Positions 1 through 6,961 of a stretch of 10,050 bases of DNA are shown here, piece after piece. This stretch comes from Candidatus Proteinoplasmatales archaeon SG8-5 (GTDB lineage: Archaea; Thermoplasmatota; Thermoplasmata; SG8-5): NCBI GenBank assembly GCA_001595885.1, contig LSSH01000002.1, positions 1-10,050 of the forward strand, given 5' to 3'. Position 1 is the stretch's first letter; each line of letters begins with the position of its first letter. The position numbers were made by a program, and so were the translations under genes. The notes beneath the pieces were generated by a model. The model did no database searches and was not told the DNA's origin. It saw nothing but the letters and a program-made list of their open reading frames with translations.

Positions 1-1915
1 CGTCGTGCTCGCCCTTCCTGTAATGGGCGTAGCCCTCTGCGAACAGTATCCGGCCGTGCTCGGCGGTCCCGGGTTCGGCGTATTCCTTCGACCCGGCCAG
101 TACCTCCAGCGATTTTGCATATTCGCCCTTCCTCTCGTGCGCCGCACCGACCTTCCGAAGATACCTGGCCACGGCGGCTTCGTCCCTCGCGGCCTCCTTC
201 GCCTCCAGCAGGTTCCGGATGGCCCCGTCGTACTCGCCCGTCAATAACCGCAGGTCGGCCAGCTTCTCCAGGACCGTCTCCCTGTCCCCCACGGTCTCCA
301 GGGCGCTCCCGTAGTACCGCACGGCCTCGTCGTTGGCGTATTTGGCGGCGGCTATGTCGCCTGCCTTCACCAGGTACGGGCCGGCCTTCGGGTCCCCGGC
401 CTCGCGGTAGTGATGGGCCAGCTCGTTCACGACCTCGTCCGGATCGTGCAGTTCGGCCAACGTATCGGCAATCATGATGTGATATTCCCGCCTGACGTAC
501 CTCTCCTGGAAGGGATGGACCAGCCTGTGGGACATCTCGATAGCGCTCAGGTCCTTCAGGAGCTTCATGCGGTCCAGGTCGAGCACCTTCCCGACCACCT
601 CCCACCTGAACTCCTCGCCCATCACGCTTGCGCATTCCAGTATCTCGCGCTGCTCCCCCAACAGCCTGTCCAGCCGGCGTTTCACGACGTCGTGCACCTT
701 GGAGGGGATGTTCAGCTTCCCGGTGTCCGTGACCAGGGCCCACGTGCCCCCGCCGTCCTGCCCGAGCGTCCTCTCCTCCACCAGGAGCTTCAGCAGCTCC
801 AGGACGAAGAACGGCGTGCCGCCGGTCTCCGTGTAAATCCTGTCGTAGAAGGTGTCATCGAAGGCCACGTTCCCGAGCGCGGAGCCTATTATCCTGCCGG
901 TGTCCCCGGGCCCGAGCCGCGTTATCTCCATCCTTTCCAGCAGGTCCTCGCGGCTCATGTTCTGCATCGTTGCCTCAAGCTGGTGCGCCCTGCCGTCGTG
1001 AGCCCGGAGCAGGTCCTCGGGGCGATATGTACCGAGTATGAGCACACCGTGCCTCCTGGTGTTGCGTGCGAGATAGTGCACCAGGTTCAGCGTGGTGGCG
1101 TCCGCCCACTGCAGGTCGTCCAGGAAGAGCACCACAGGCGTCTCCTGCGATGCCCTCTGAAGGCCGAGGAGGACGTTGTCGAACAGGTTCTCCTGCATTA
1201 TCTTGGGGTCGTCCACGAGGTATCTGCCGTCGTACTTGCCCGAGTCCACGAACCGGGAGACCTCAGCCTGGGCTTCCCTCGCCGAGGAGGTATCCCCCGA
1301 CCAGTCGTCGAGCGAGCTGCCTATCCTCTTCAGGGCCTTGTCCATGTCCTCTATCAATATCTCGCTCTTCGTTCCCCTGATGACCGCGGCGAGGGTCAAC
1401 ACCCCGGAGGTCTGCAATAATATCGTGTATTCCCCGTATCCGAGGGTGTTCAGCCTCGCGCCGCTCTTCCCGTCCAGCATTTTCAGGGTATCCTTCACGA
1501 AGTTCCCTACCGCCTGGAGCATTCCCGCGAATATGTCGGGGTCGAGGGCGGTCCCTCCCCTCTCGGCCTGGGCGATGAGCATTCCCGCCTCGTTCAGCAG
1601 ATAGGCGGAGACCACGTACGGCGGCGGGTCGCCGGATACCAGGTGGAGCAGCCCGGCCTCCCTGAGCGCGGTCTTGAACGGCATCAGCGGTTCCAGGCTT
1701 TCGGCCAGGCACCAGCCCCTGACGACCCGTGCCCCTTCGGCCTCCGCGTGCCCGATGAGCTCGCCGACGAGCCTGGTCTTGCCTATGCCCGCCTCTCCCG
1801 CCAGGAAGATGACCGAGCCGTTTCCCGCAACGGCGTTGTCCAGGGCGCTCTTCAGGGCGCCGAGCTCCTCCTCCCGGCCGATGAGCTCCGGTTGGTGAAT
1901 GGCTGACTCGTCCAT
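1..1915 (-). CDS. Large P-loop (AAA_16/STAND-like) ATPase with C-terminal TPRs, 3' end beyond window
   Basis: The frame is open from an ATG at 1915 to the left edge (638 codons, no stop), so the C-terminus is missing. Residues 13-18 carry the GREEEL motif that opens this ATPase family. Walker A is GEAGIGKT (residues 40-47), Walker B is VLFLDDLQWAD (about 262-272), and LILGTYRPEDL follows about 25 residues later, all typical of the predicted ATPases related to MalT and cyclase-associated NTPases. Walker A and B are about 215 residues apart, roughly twice the usual distance, because residues about 98-207 form an extra module (see findings). A winged-helix-like stretch follows, then TPR-type helices from about residue 480 to the edge (for example YAHYRKGEHD). 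Probably a cytoplasmic signal-transduction or scaffold NTPase; the ligand is unknown. The start is supported by a TATA-like box 23-32 nt upstream, implying a leaderless transcript. The family call is firm, the function is not. Confidence 0.9.
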   Translation of the reverse strand, partial: MDESAIHQPELIGREEELGALKSALDNAVAGNGSVIFLAGEAGIGKTRLVGELIGHAEAEGARVVRGWCLAESLEPLMPFKTALREAGLLHLVSGDPPPYVVSAYLLNEAGMLIAQAERGGTALDPDIFAGMLQAVGNFVKDTLKMLDGKSGARLNTLGYGEYTILLQTSGVLTLAAVIRGTKSEILIEDMDKALKRIGSSLDDWSGDTSSAREAQAEVSRFVDSGKYDGRYLVDDPKIMQENLFDNVLLGLQRASQETPVVLFLDDLQWADATTLNLVHYLARNTRRHGVLILGTYRPEDLLRAHDGRAHQLEATMQNMSREDLLERMEITRLGPGDTGRIIGSALGNVAFDDTFYDRIYTETGGTPFFVLELLKLLVEERTLGQDGGGTWALVTDTGKLNIPSKVHDVVKRRLDRLLGEQREILECASVMGEEFRWEVVGKVLDLDRMKLLKDLSAIEMSHRLVHPFQERYVRREYHIMIADTLAELHDPDEVVNELAHHYREAGDPKAGPYLVKAGDIAAAKYANDEAVRYYGSALETVGDRETVLEKLADLRLLTGEYDGAIRNLLEAKEAARDEAAVARYLRKVGAAHERKGEYAKSLEVLAGSKEYAEPGTAEHGRILFAEGYAHYRKGEHD

Positions 1916-1937
1916 ATATCGGTGAAAAGATACGAGA

Positions 1938-1947
1938 TTGTAAAAGG
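1938..1947 (-). promoter_or_regulatory. TATA-like box of the ATPase-TPR gene
   Basis: On the minus strand this reads CCTTTTACAA, in an A/T-rich patch centred about 27 nt before the ATG at 1915. That is the archaeal TATA-to-start-site distance, so transcription may begin at the start codon. No Shine-Dalgarno motif is seen before the ATG, which agrees with a leaderless mRNA. Confidence 0.45.
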
Positions 1948-1948
1948 A

Positions 1949-1968
1949 TTTGGGTCGTTCTACCCAAA
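1949..1968. repeat. Inverted repeat TTTGGGT-6 nt-ACCCAAA upstream of the ATPase promoter
   Basis: Perfect 7-bp arms at 1949-1955 and 1962-1968 are separated by 6 nt. The repeat abuts the upstream side of the TATA-like box of the ATPase gene, where an archaeal activator or repressor could bind. It also lies about 60 nt past the stop of the M14 gene on the same strand and is followed in that direction by TCCTTTTA, so it could instead be a weak terminator hairpin. The sequence alone does not decide between the two. Confidence 0.4.
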
Positions 1969-2028
1969 ACGTGTGCCGCAAGCTGACTCCCGCAGGGCGC
2001 TCGACGGCCTTCTCCATCATGGCGGGGT

Positions 2029-4410
2029 TCACAGAGCCCGGCAGTGTCCTCGAAGAATATGCGATCTTGTAATGTGATGTTGGACATTCAAGGGCTTGGG
2101 ATCCGGTGATCCATGGTTCTTCCGAGCGGTCAGTGTGGATACGATTGTGATGTTGATGTCGAGGACGTTGTTGGCCCGGTTTTCGTCAGTAGGGAGGAGC
2201 GTGGTGATGCGGATGATGTATTCGCCTGCTGCCGCGAAGGTGTAGTTCCAATCGAGCTGCTGGCATTCGCCCTGCTGCATTGTCCCCGAGGTCTGTGCGA
2301 CCTCCGGGCCGTGGACCGGGACCTCCGCGTAAGCCTTCACGGTCAGCAGGATGTCGTCTATGAACCATCCGTTGTTCGTGTCATATTTCTCGTCGGAGTT
2401 GAACCTGAACCTGAACCTGAAATCGTCGCATCCCGCGTATTCCGAGAGGTTCAGCCCGTACCAGGTGAACTCCACGGGGCCGTAGCCGTCAAAGCTGGCG
2501 ACCGTGGTCCATAGGCGACCGTCGTAGAGGTCGACGGTGCAGAATCCGGACAGGGGCAGCGTGGTGTACCTGTGGTGGAACGTCAGATTGGCCCCCTCGA
2601 CTTCGGACAGGTCGAAGGGTCTGGAGACCAGCAGCTGGGTGGTGTTGGCCGAATAAGCGTTGCCCGAGCCGCACCACCAGGCGCTCGAACCCGACCGGCC
2701 CTCGCCTTCCCTCAGTTGCCAGGTGTCGGGCGAATAGCAGCCGTCCAGGTCGATTATGCTCCAGGCGTTCCCGCCCGACTCCGCGTTGTCAACGAAGACG
2801 GGCATGTAAATGAGAGGCCCCCGTTCCAGGACCTCCATGGATACGTCGAGGTCCGAAATGTTCTCCGTGCCGTGGTTCCGGACCGTCGAGTTGACGGTGT
2901 GATTCCCCAATGCATAGGTGCCGCCGTCCGCATGCGAGTCTATTGACCCGACGCCGACATCAGACCGGCACCCGACCTCGACGCGTATCGTGTATTCCCG
3001 TTCGGAGCTATCCATGTTCCCCTCTCCCGCCGTGACCCGGATGTGAACGTCGGAGCATCCGCTGGGCGCAACTGGTCCCGCGTAAATGGAGACGGCCACG
3101 TTCGCGGATTCTCCGGGAACCAGGGACAACGATGAGGGTTGGGAACCGATCTCGAATCCCAGCGGACACGAGCCCCCTGTTATGTCAAAGGTCCTTTCGG
3201 CCTCGCCTTCATTGGTGACGGTCGCGTTCAGTGTTCTCATTTCCGACCTGTTCATCTGGATGCGGTCGGTCCCGACTGACACCGAGAACCGGTCCTCCAA
3301 CACCTGGTACGGGTCGTCCGATATATCCATCAGATACAATGCCGCCGGGAGATTGTCCTGGCAGACCGGGAGGACCTTGTCCGGCCTCGGATGGAAGATG
3401 TCGTAAGGCATGCTGACCGCCGGGTCCTGCTGGATGGTGAAATCCTTCAGCGAGGGATAGAGTTCCACGCAGAACGAGAAGGTCCCGTGCACACCGTAAT
3501 GCCAATCGTCCGCCACCCCAGACAGGTAATAGAGCTCGCTCCCCTTCTGAGGGACATATCCCGGATAGGAGGAACCCGCCCTGTTGGTTATCCGTTCGCT
3601 CATGCCCCTTCCGACCTGCTCGAACACCAACGCATCGGCTGTGTCGTTGAACGTGTAACCCCAGGGGTACAATATCAGCTGGCTGTAGCTGTGATAGTTG
3701 ACGGCGAACACGAAATCGTGCACCCCCACAAAATCCCTGATGGCGCTGGTCTCGTTCTCGGAGAAGGGTTCCGTGCCGCGGTAGGTATAGCTATCCGTTA
3801 CCCTACTGGCACCGACGCCTCCCCACATGTAATCATAGTTACGGTTCAGGTCAACACCGAAGGTCCCGTCCCCGTTGTCGAACCTGTTCTTCCTCCACCC
3901 GTACGGCTGGTAGCTGTGGTCGGCAGGGTCGTCACCAGGGCTGTCGAAGACGCGCCCGTCCGGGTTCACAACGGGAACGAACCAAATCTGGCGGTTGTCC
4001 ACCAGGTCGGTTATCGTCGAGTTGGAGGAATAACCGTCCACAAGAAAGGCCAGCGTGTAGAGGCAGACCTCGGTCGTCATCCACTCCCTGGCGTGATGGC
4101 ACCCGCTGAAGAACACCTCCGGCTCGTCCTCCTCGATTCCGGGATTGTCCGAGACCTTCATCGCCCATATGTCCCTGCCTTCGAAGGTCACTCCGATGCT
4201 CACCAGCTTTGTGATGTTCGGGTATGATGAGGATATCGTTTGCAGGAAACGTACTGTCTCATTGTAACTGTGGTATGTAGTGAAATCGAAAATGTCCGAA
4301 CCGGTCGGAGGTTCAACGTAAGCGAATTCGCTTGAACCCCTCGAAAAGATATGCGGGACCATCAGGCCGAGGATGATTACGCCTATCAAAACGATCGTCC
4401 ACCGCATCAT
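2029..4410 (-). CDS. Secreted M14 zinc carboxypeptidase with C-terminal beta-sandwich domains
   Basis: Predicted extracytoplasmic metallocarboxypeptidase that removes C-terminal residues from peptides. From the ATG at 4410 (793 aa) the N-terminus MMRWTIVLIGVIILGLMV is a signal peptide or signal anchor. The catalytic domain (about 40-370) has zinc ligands H106 and E109 in HHAREW, substrate-binding R190 in DLNRN, the third ligand H240 in NYHSYSQ, and catalytic E316 in CVELYPS, so it should be active. Then come an Ig/CARDB-like beta domain (about 375-480), a second one beginning at about 483, a MAM or M6-immune-inhibitor-like sandwich (about 533-692, ending GWFIDDILLTV), and the closing strands of the second one (about 695-757). 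The last 36 residues are basic and His-rich with no membrane anchor. An in-frame TTG at 4440 would add ten residues including two Asp before the hydrophobic segment; GGTGAT just before the double ATG supports 4410 or 4407. Likely role: nutrient peptide breakdown outside the cell. Confidence 0.93.
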   Translation of the reverse strand: MMRWTIVLIGVIILGLMVPHIFSRGSSEFAYVEPPTGSDIFDFTTYHSYNETVRFLQTISSSYPNITKLVSIGVTFEGRDIWAMKVSDNPGIEEDEPEVFFSGCHHAREWMTTEVCLYTLAFLVDGYSSNSTITDLVDNRQIWFVPVVNPDGRVFDSPGDDPADHSYQPYGWRKNRFDNGDGTFGVDLNRNYDYMWGGVGASRVTDSYTYRGTEPFSENETSAIRDFVGVHDFVFAVNYHSYSQLILYPWGYTFNDTADALVFEQVGRGMSERITNRAGSSYPGYVPQKGSELYYLSGVADDWHYGVHGTFSFCVELYPSLKDFTIQQDPAVSMPYDIFHPRPDKVLPVCQDNLPAALYLMDISDDPYQVLEDRFSVSVGTDRIQMNRSEMRTLNATVTNEGEAERTFDITGGSCPLGFEIGSQPSSLSLVPGESANVAVSIYAGPVAPSGCSDVHIRVTAGEGNMDSSEREYTIRVEVGCRSDVGVGSIDSHADGGTYALGNHTVNSTVRNHGTENISDLDVSMEVLERGPLIYMPVFVDNAESGGNAWSIIDLDGCYSPDTWQLREGEGRSGSSAWWCGSGNAYSANTTQLLVSRPFDLSEVEGANLTFHHRYTTLPLSGFCTVDLYDGRLWTTVASFDGYGPVEFTWYGLNLSEYAGCDDFRFRFRFNSDEKYDTNNGWFIDDILLTVKAYAEVPVHGPEVAQTSGTMQQGECQQLDWNYTFAAAGEYIIRITTLLPTDENRANNVLDINITIVSTLTARKNHGSPDPKPLNVQHHITRSHILRGHCRAL

Positions 4411-4482
4411 ATCACCTGACAATGAACTGGCAGTATCCAATGGTACAGTTGGCTTCGTTAGATTTTTTCATTCGTCTTCCAA

Positions 4483-4494
4483 CCTTATATCAAA
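4483..4494 (-). promoter_or_regulatory. TATA-like box of the M14 peptidase gene
   Basis: The minus strand reads TTTGATATAAGG here, within the AT-rich spacer 4411-4579. Initiation about 25 nt downstream would fall near 4462 and give a leader of about 50 nt to the ATG at 4410, containing the GGTGAT ribosome-binding motif at 4411-4416. A second candidate, CTTTTAATAT at about 4508-4517, lies further upstream. Either way the peptidase probably has its own promoter rather than depending on the small genes before it. Confidence 0.4.
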
Positions 4495-4579
4495 TAGTTT
4501 CAACCGATATTAAAAGCTATTGGATTCTACAATGATTATCTCTATATAACTTGAGGAGGCGGCACACTTTGCGGAGCCC

Positions 4580-4789
4580 TCACCCCAATATCTCCAGCAT
4601 GAACTGGTAGCGCATCGCGTCCTTGAGGTTGCCTTCCTCGATGGCCTTCTCCATGGCGTCCAGGAGCTCTTTTTCGTTCTGTTTCTTGCTGTTGCTGAGC
4701 ATATCGTCTCCTTTGTGGTCGCTGAGGCTCTCGCACAGCTGCCGGTCGAGCTGTTTGCAGAGCTTCTCGAATCGGACGCGGTATTCCAT
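4580..4789 (-). CDS. Small charged helical protein, unknown function
   Basis: I do not recognise this 69-residue protein. It starts MEYRVRFEKLCKQ and ends AMRYQFMLEILG. It is rich in Lys, Glu, Asp and Leu with heptad-like spacing and should be almost entirely alpha-helical, perhaps two helices joined around DHKGDDMLSNSKK. It has no signal peptide or membrane segment. GAGAGG at 4795-4800 (minus strand) lies 5 nt before the ATG, a good ribosome-binding site. It begins 21 nt after the stop of the cysteine-rich gene at 4811-5014, so the two are very likely co-transcribed and may act together. The good ribosome-binding site, tight spacing and amphipathic composition favour a real gene. Confidence 0.75.
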   Translation of the reverse strand: MEYRVRFEKLCKQLDRQLCESLSDHKGDDMLSNSKKQNEKELLDAMEKAIEEGNLKDAMRYQFMLEILG

Positions 4790-4810
4790 TTAATCCTCTC
4801 TCTTGATTCT

Positions 4811-5014
4811 TTACTTGGAGTTCTCCTCGATCCTGCTGATGGATGTGTTGAGCCGGATGAGCTCCCTCATGATCACGGGGACCGCGCATTTGCCTTCGGC
4901 TTCGTCGAACCAGGAGCATTCTGTTGTACGGCATTCGATGTTCAGTCCGGCCATTGGGCAGAGCCTGTCCGGCAATGTGCAACCTCCTCTGTATCCTCTG
5001 GACCTGTCCTCCAC
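4811..5014 (-). CDS. Small cysteine-rich, probably metal-binding protein
   Basis: A 67-residue protein starting at GTG, preceded by GGAG with a 9-nt spacer. Cysteines lie at residues 12, 19, 28, 33 and 43. The core CPMAGLNIEC, TTECSWFDEAEGKCAV has the look of small archaeal and bacterial proteins in which Cys residues around a C-x-W/F-D/E-x(n)-G-x-C-A motif bind zinc or an Fe-S cluster; the metal is inference. After the Cys cluster, VIMRELIRLNTSISRIEENSK is a predicted amphipathic helix. It is the first gene of a minus-strand unit with the 69-residue gene 21 nt downstream, and a strong TATA box precedes it at 5064-5073. A regulator or small adaptor is possible, but no specific function can be assigned. 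Confidence 0.75.
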   Translation of the reverse strand: MEDRSRGYRGGCTLPDRLCPMAGLNIECRTTECSWFDEAEGKCAVPVIMRELIRLNTSISRIEENSK

Positions 5015-5063
5015 GGATTCGTGCTCCGGGGGAGATCATATCCGGTAAGATATGGGTGTCTGG

Positions 5064-5073
5064 ATTTATATAT
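5064..5073 (-). promoter_or_regulatory. TATA box for the small-gene unit
   Basis: The minus strand reads ATATATAAAT, an almost ideal archaeal TATA box. Initiation about 26 nt downstream (near 5043) would give a leader of about 29 nt holding the GGAG at 5024-5027 that serves the GTG start at 5014. This is the strongest promoter signal in the window. Confidence 0.6.
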
Positions 5074-5155
5074 GTTATTTTGATAAAAATTAGTATGGTA
5101 ATAAATAGTATTTCTTTGTACGAAAATGTTATTGGAATTCATAATTGGGGGAACA

Positions 5156-5163
5156 TTTATATT
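5156..5163 (+). promoter_or_regulatory. TATA-like box for the zinc-ribbon gene
   Basis: TTTATATT, centred about 43 nt before the ATG at 5202, predicts a start near 5185. The short leader would contain GAGGG at 5187-5191, 10 nt before that ATG. This placement argues against the in-frame TTG at 5181, which would lie upstream of the predicted transcript start. It is divergent from the box at 5064-5073, with about 85 bp of AT-rich DNA between them. Confidence 0.5.
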
Positions 5164-5201
5164 CGGAAAACCCTTAACCATTGACTGAGGGCAAAGGGCA
5201 A

Positions 5202-5408
5202 ATGGTAGACTTCACCATGAGGGTAATAGCGAAGCCGAGGGACGACTCCGTGAAGGTCGTATCCAGATTGCTCAAGGGCGGCGGCTACGACAACCTCCAC
5301 TGCGGGGCCTGCGGCAGGGTCATCGGCGCCGGCGTCGACTCCAACAGGCTCAAGGATTTTGTGTTCAAATGCCCGTATTGCGGGCTTTACGTGGTCATGC
5401 CGACGTGA
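5202..5408 (+). CDS. Small zinc-ribbon protein
   Basis: A 68-residue protein beginning MVDFTMRVIAKPRDDS. Two CxxC knuckles, CGAC and CPYC, are about 25 residues apart and form a typical four-cysteine zinc ribbon or rubredoxin-like fold; HCGACGRVIGAG and FKCPYCGLYVVMPT mark the two halves. The N-terminal 25 residues look like a short beta-alpha unit. No partner domain, signal or membrane segment is present. It is not LysW: the acidic EDWGE-type C-terminus of that carrier is absent. Such stand-alone ribbons often bind nucleic acid or serve as accessory subunits, but nothing here fixes the role. It is transcribed alone, divergent from the small cysteine-rich gene pair, with its own TATA-like box and a GAGGG ribosome-binding site. 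Confidence 0.8.
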   Translation: MVDFTMRVIAKPRDDSVKVVSRLLKGGGYDNLHCGACGRVIGAGVDSNRLKDFVFKCPYCGLYVVMPT

Positions 5409-5487
5409 TGCCGCGGGGGGTTGTATCTTGGCTTGGGCATCGGTCTGGTTGCGGTTCATCATGAGGGCGCATCTGCCCGGGCGAAAC

Positions 5488-5495
5488 GTTTTATG
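5488..5495 (+). promoter_or_regulatory. TATA-like box before the TPR protein gene
   Basis: GTTTTATG lies about 35 nt before the ATG at 5527 and predicts initiation near 5518, so a very short leader to that ATG or about 87 nt to the alternative ATG at 5605. The rest of the spacer 5409-5526 is GC-rich with no other signal that I can see. Confidence 0.35.
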
Positions 5496-5526
5496 CGTAT
5501 GCGTCGATGCGGGTTCCAGTGCTCAC

Positions 5527-6939
5527 ATGCACGATGAGAATGCACCGGGAGATTCGGACCGGGCCGCAGATTCATCATCCGGGAGGGGAGAGACGAAGGG
5601 GGGGATGGATGAAAATGAGATTCGGATGGCCCTTCAGGAAGCCGCAAGGCAGACCATGCTCGAGATACTGGAGGGGGAGGCGCACCTGGTCAACATGCTG
5701 TCCGACCTCCCTGAGACCGAATTGATAATCTCCATCATCAAGACGCAGCTGGACCTAGAAAAGGGCACAGACCTCCCGGCCGACCTCAACAAGGAGCAGA
5801 TCATAAAGGTCTCAAAGGCCATTACCAACAGTCTGGGGCCCGCGATCACAGACGCCTTCAAGGAGATCGTCAAGCAGCCCAAGCTGATGAAGGCCCTGAA
5901 GAAGCTTTTCTCCACCCACTCCGAGGACTACGAGGACCTGGACCCTCTGCTGAGCAGGCGGTATGCTGATGTCCTCCTGGACTTTGCCGAGCGCTACATG
6001 GAGACGCCGGCCTGGAAGAAGACCCAGGCGGTTCTCATCATCACCGAATCGCTGGTCAAGAACGTCACCGGGGCGGCCAAGCCGAGGCTCTACGCGCGCA
6101 TGGACATGGACTGGGGCATATACCTGTGGAAGTGCGGCGATTACTCGTGGGCCGGCAACAGGCTCGAGAAGGCGCAGGCCGGTATAACCGCCCTCCTGAA
6201 GAAGCACGGCAAGGAGATAACCGACCGGAACGAGATACGCAAGAACAAGGAGCTGCAGGCGAGGGGATTGCTCAGCCTCGGCATACTGTACGGCGACTAT
6301 CACGAGGACAAGGGCAAGGCTATCGGGTTCTACGAGGAGAGCCTGTCCATCCTCGAAGGCCTGGAGGACACGTACAGGAACAAGAAGATGAGGGCGCGGC
6401 TCCTCAACAACCTGGGGGTAACGCACCAGATATTGGCCGACATTGACCCGGAGGAGCGGTCAGACCACCTGAACGAATCGTCAATATGGTATGACGTCGC
6501 CCTGAGCACCGCCAGGAGCATCAGGGACCTGACAATGGTCGGCTGGATACTCTTCAACGCCGGCGAGGTCCACGCCATGCTCGGTGACCTGGACAAGGCC
6601 GAGGAACACTCCGCGGAATCGCGCCGGATATTCAGCGAGGAGACGCCCAGCGACAGGGGCATGTCAGGGGTCGAGATGCTGGACGCGCTCATACACCTCA
6701 GGAAGGGCGACCACGCAAAGGCCCTGGAATGCATTAACAGGAGCATCGAGCTGAGGGAGGAGATAGGAGAGCCCAGGAGGATAGCGGACGCCGTGGACAG
6801 CAGGGGCGACATACACCTGGCGGCCGGAGAGAAGTACAAGGCCCTGGAGGATTATAAGCAGGCCAACGCCATCTACAGGAGCATAGACTCCGAGGCCGGC
6901 ATCAAGAAGACCGAGGCGAAGATGGAGTCGCTGGCATAG
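5527..6939 (+). CDS. Helical-domain plus TPR-repeat protein, unknown function
   Basis: A cytoplasmic 470-residue protein from the ATG at 5527 with no signal peptide or transmembrane helix. Residues about 27-130 are a helical region of unknown family (LQEAARQTMLEILEGE through KALKKLFS). About six TPR-type helix pairs follow, near 186-224, 242-277, 288-329, 336-371, 379-411 and 417-451; clear examples are LGILYGDYHEDKGKAIGFYE and GDIHLAAGEKYKALEDYKQA. TPRs usually hold protein partners. The first 26 residues are disordered and Ser/Gly/Asp-rich with weaker GC at third positions, so translation may really begin at the ATG at 5605 (444 aa) behind a purine run; the TATA spacing favours 5527. The TPR region resembles in style that of the ATPase at the left edge, but no ATPase motif is present. 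Confidence 0.85.
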   Translation: MHDENAPGDSDRAADSSSGRGETKGGMDENEIRMALQEAARQTMLEILEGEAHLVNMLSDLPETELIISIIKTQLDLEKGTDLPADLNKEQIIKVSKAITNSLGPAITDAFKEIVKQPKLMKALKKLFSTHSEDYEDLDPLLSRRYADVLLDFAERYMETPAWKKTQAVLIITESLVKNVTGAAKPRLYARMDMDWGIYLWKCGDYSWAGNRLEKAQAGITALLKKHGKEITDRNEIRKNKELQARGLLSLGILYGDYHEDKGKAIGFYEESLSILEGLEDTYRNKKMRARLLNNLGVTHQILADIDPEERSDHLNESSIWYDVALSTARSIRDLTMVGWILFNAGEVHAMLGDLDKAEEHSAESRRIFSEETPSDRGMSGVEMLDALIHLRKGDHAKALECINRSIELREEIGEPRRIADAVDSRGDIHLAAGEKYKALEDYKQANAIYRSIDSEAGIKKTEAKMESLA

Positions 6940-6961
6940 GGTGCGCCGGAAGAATGTGGCG

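Noticed and set aside
410..1420. Long open frame of 336 codons on the plus strand
   Set aside because: It lies antisense to the ATPase gene, whose frame has Walker motifs and TPRs; the plus-strand translation has no recognisable domain and is rich in His, Pro and Val as expected of a GC-rich antisense shadow.
1263..2087. Open frame of 274 codons on the minus strand overlapping the ATPase start
   Set aside because: Its translation is Arg/Gly-rich low complexity in a different frame from the ATPase core, without family motifs.
3391..4227. Open frame of 278 codons on the plus strand
   Set aside because: It is antisense to the M14 catalytic domain, which has every active-site residue, so this frame is a shadow.
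4542..5039. Single 165-codon minus-strand frame spanning both small genes
   Set aside because: Its translation is Arg/Gln-rich without structure, whereas the two shorter frames have good ribosome-binding sites, Cys motifs and amphipathic helices.
5072..5133. Direct repeat ATGTTATT (two copies, 54 bp apart) as a binding-site pair
   Set aside because: An 8-mer of low complexity in AT-rich DNA can recur by chance; not listed as a separate feature.
5202..5408. Small zinc-ribbon protein as the lysine carrier LysW
   Set aside because: It has two CxxC knuckles, but its C-terminus is GLYVVMPT rather than the acidic end with terminal Glu needed for amino-acid attachment, and it is not in the synthase-hydrolase unit.
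5812..6426. Open frame of 204 codons on the minus strand
   Set aside because: It is antisense to the TPR protein and lacks any motif or ribosome-binding site of note.
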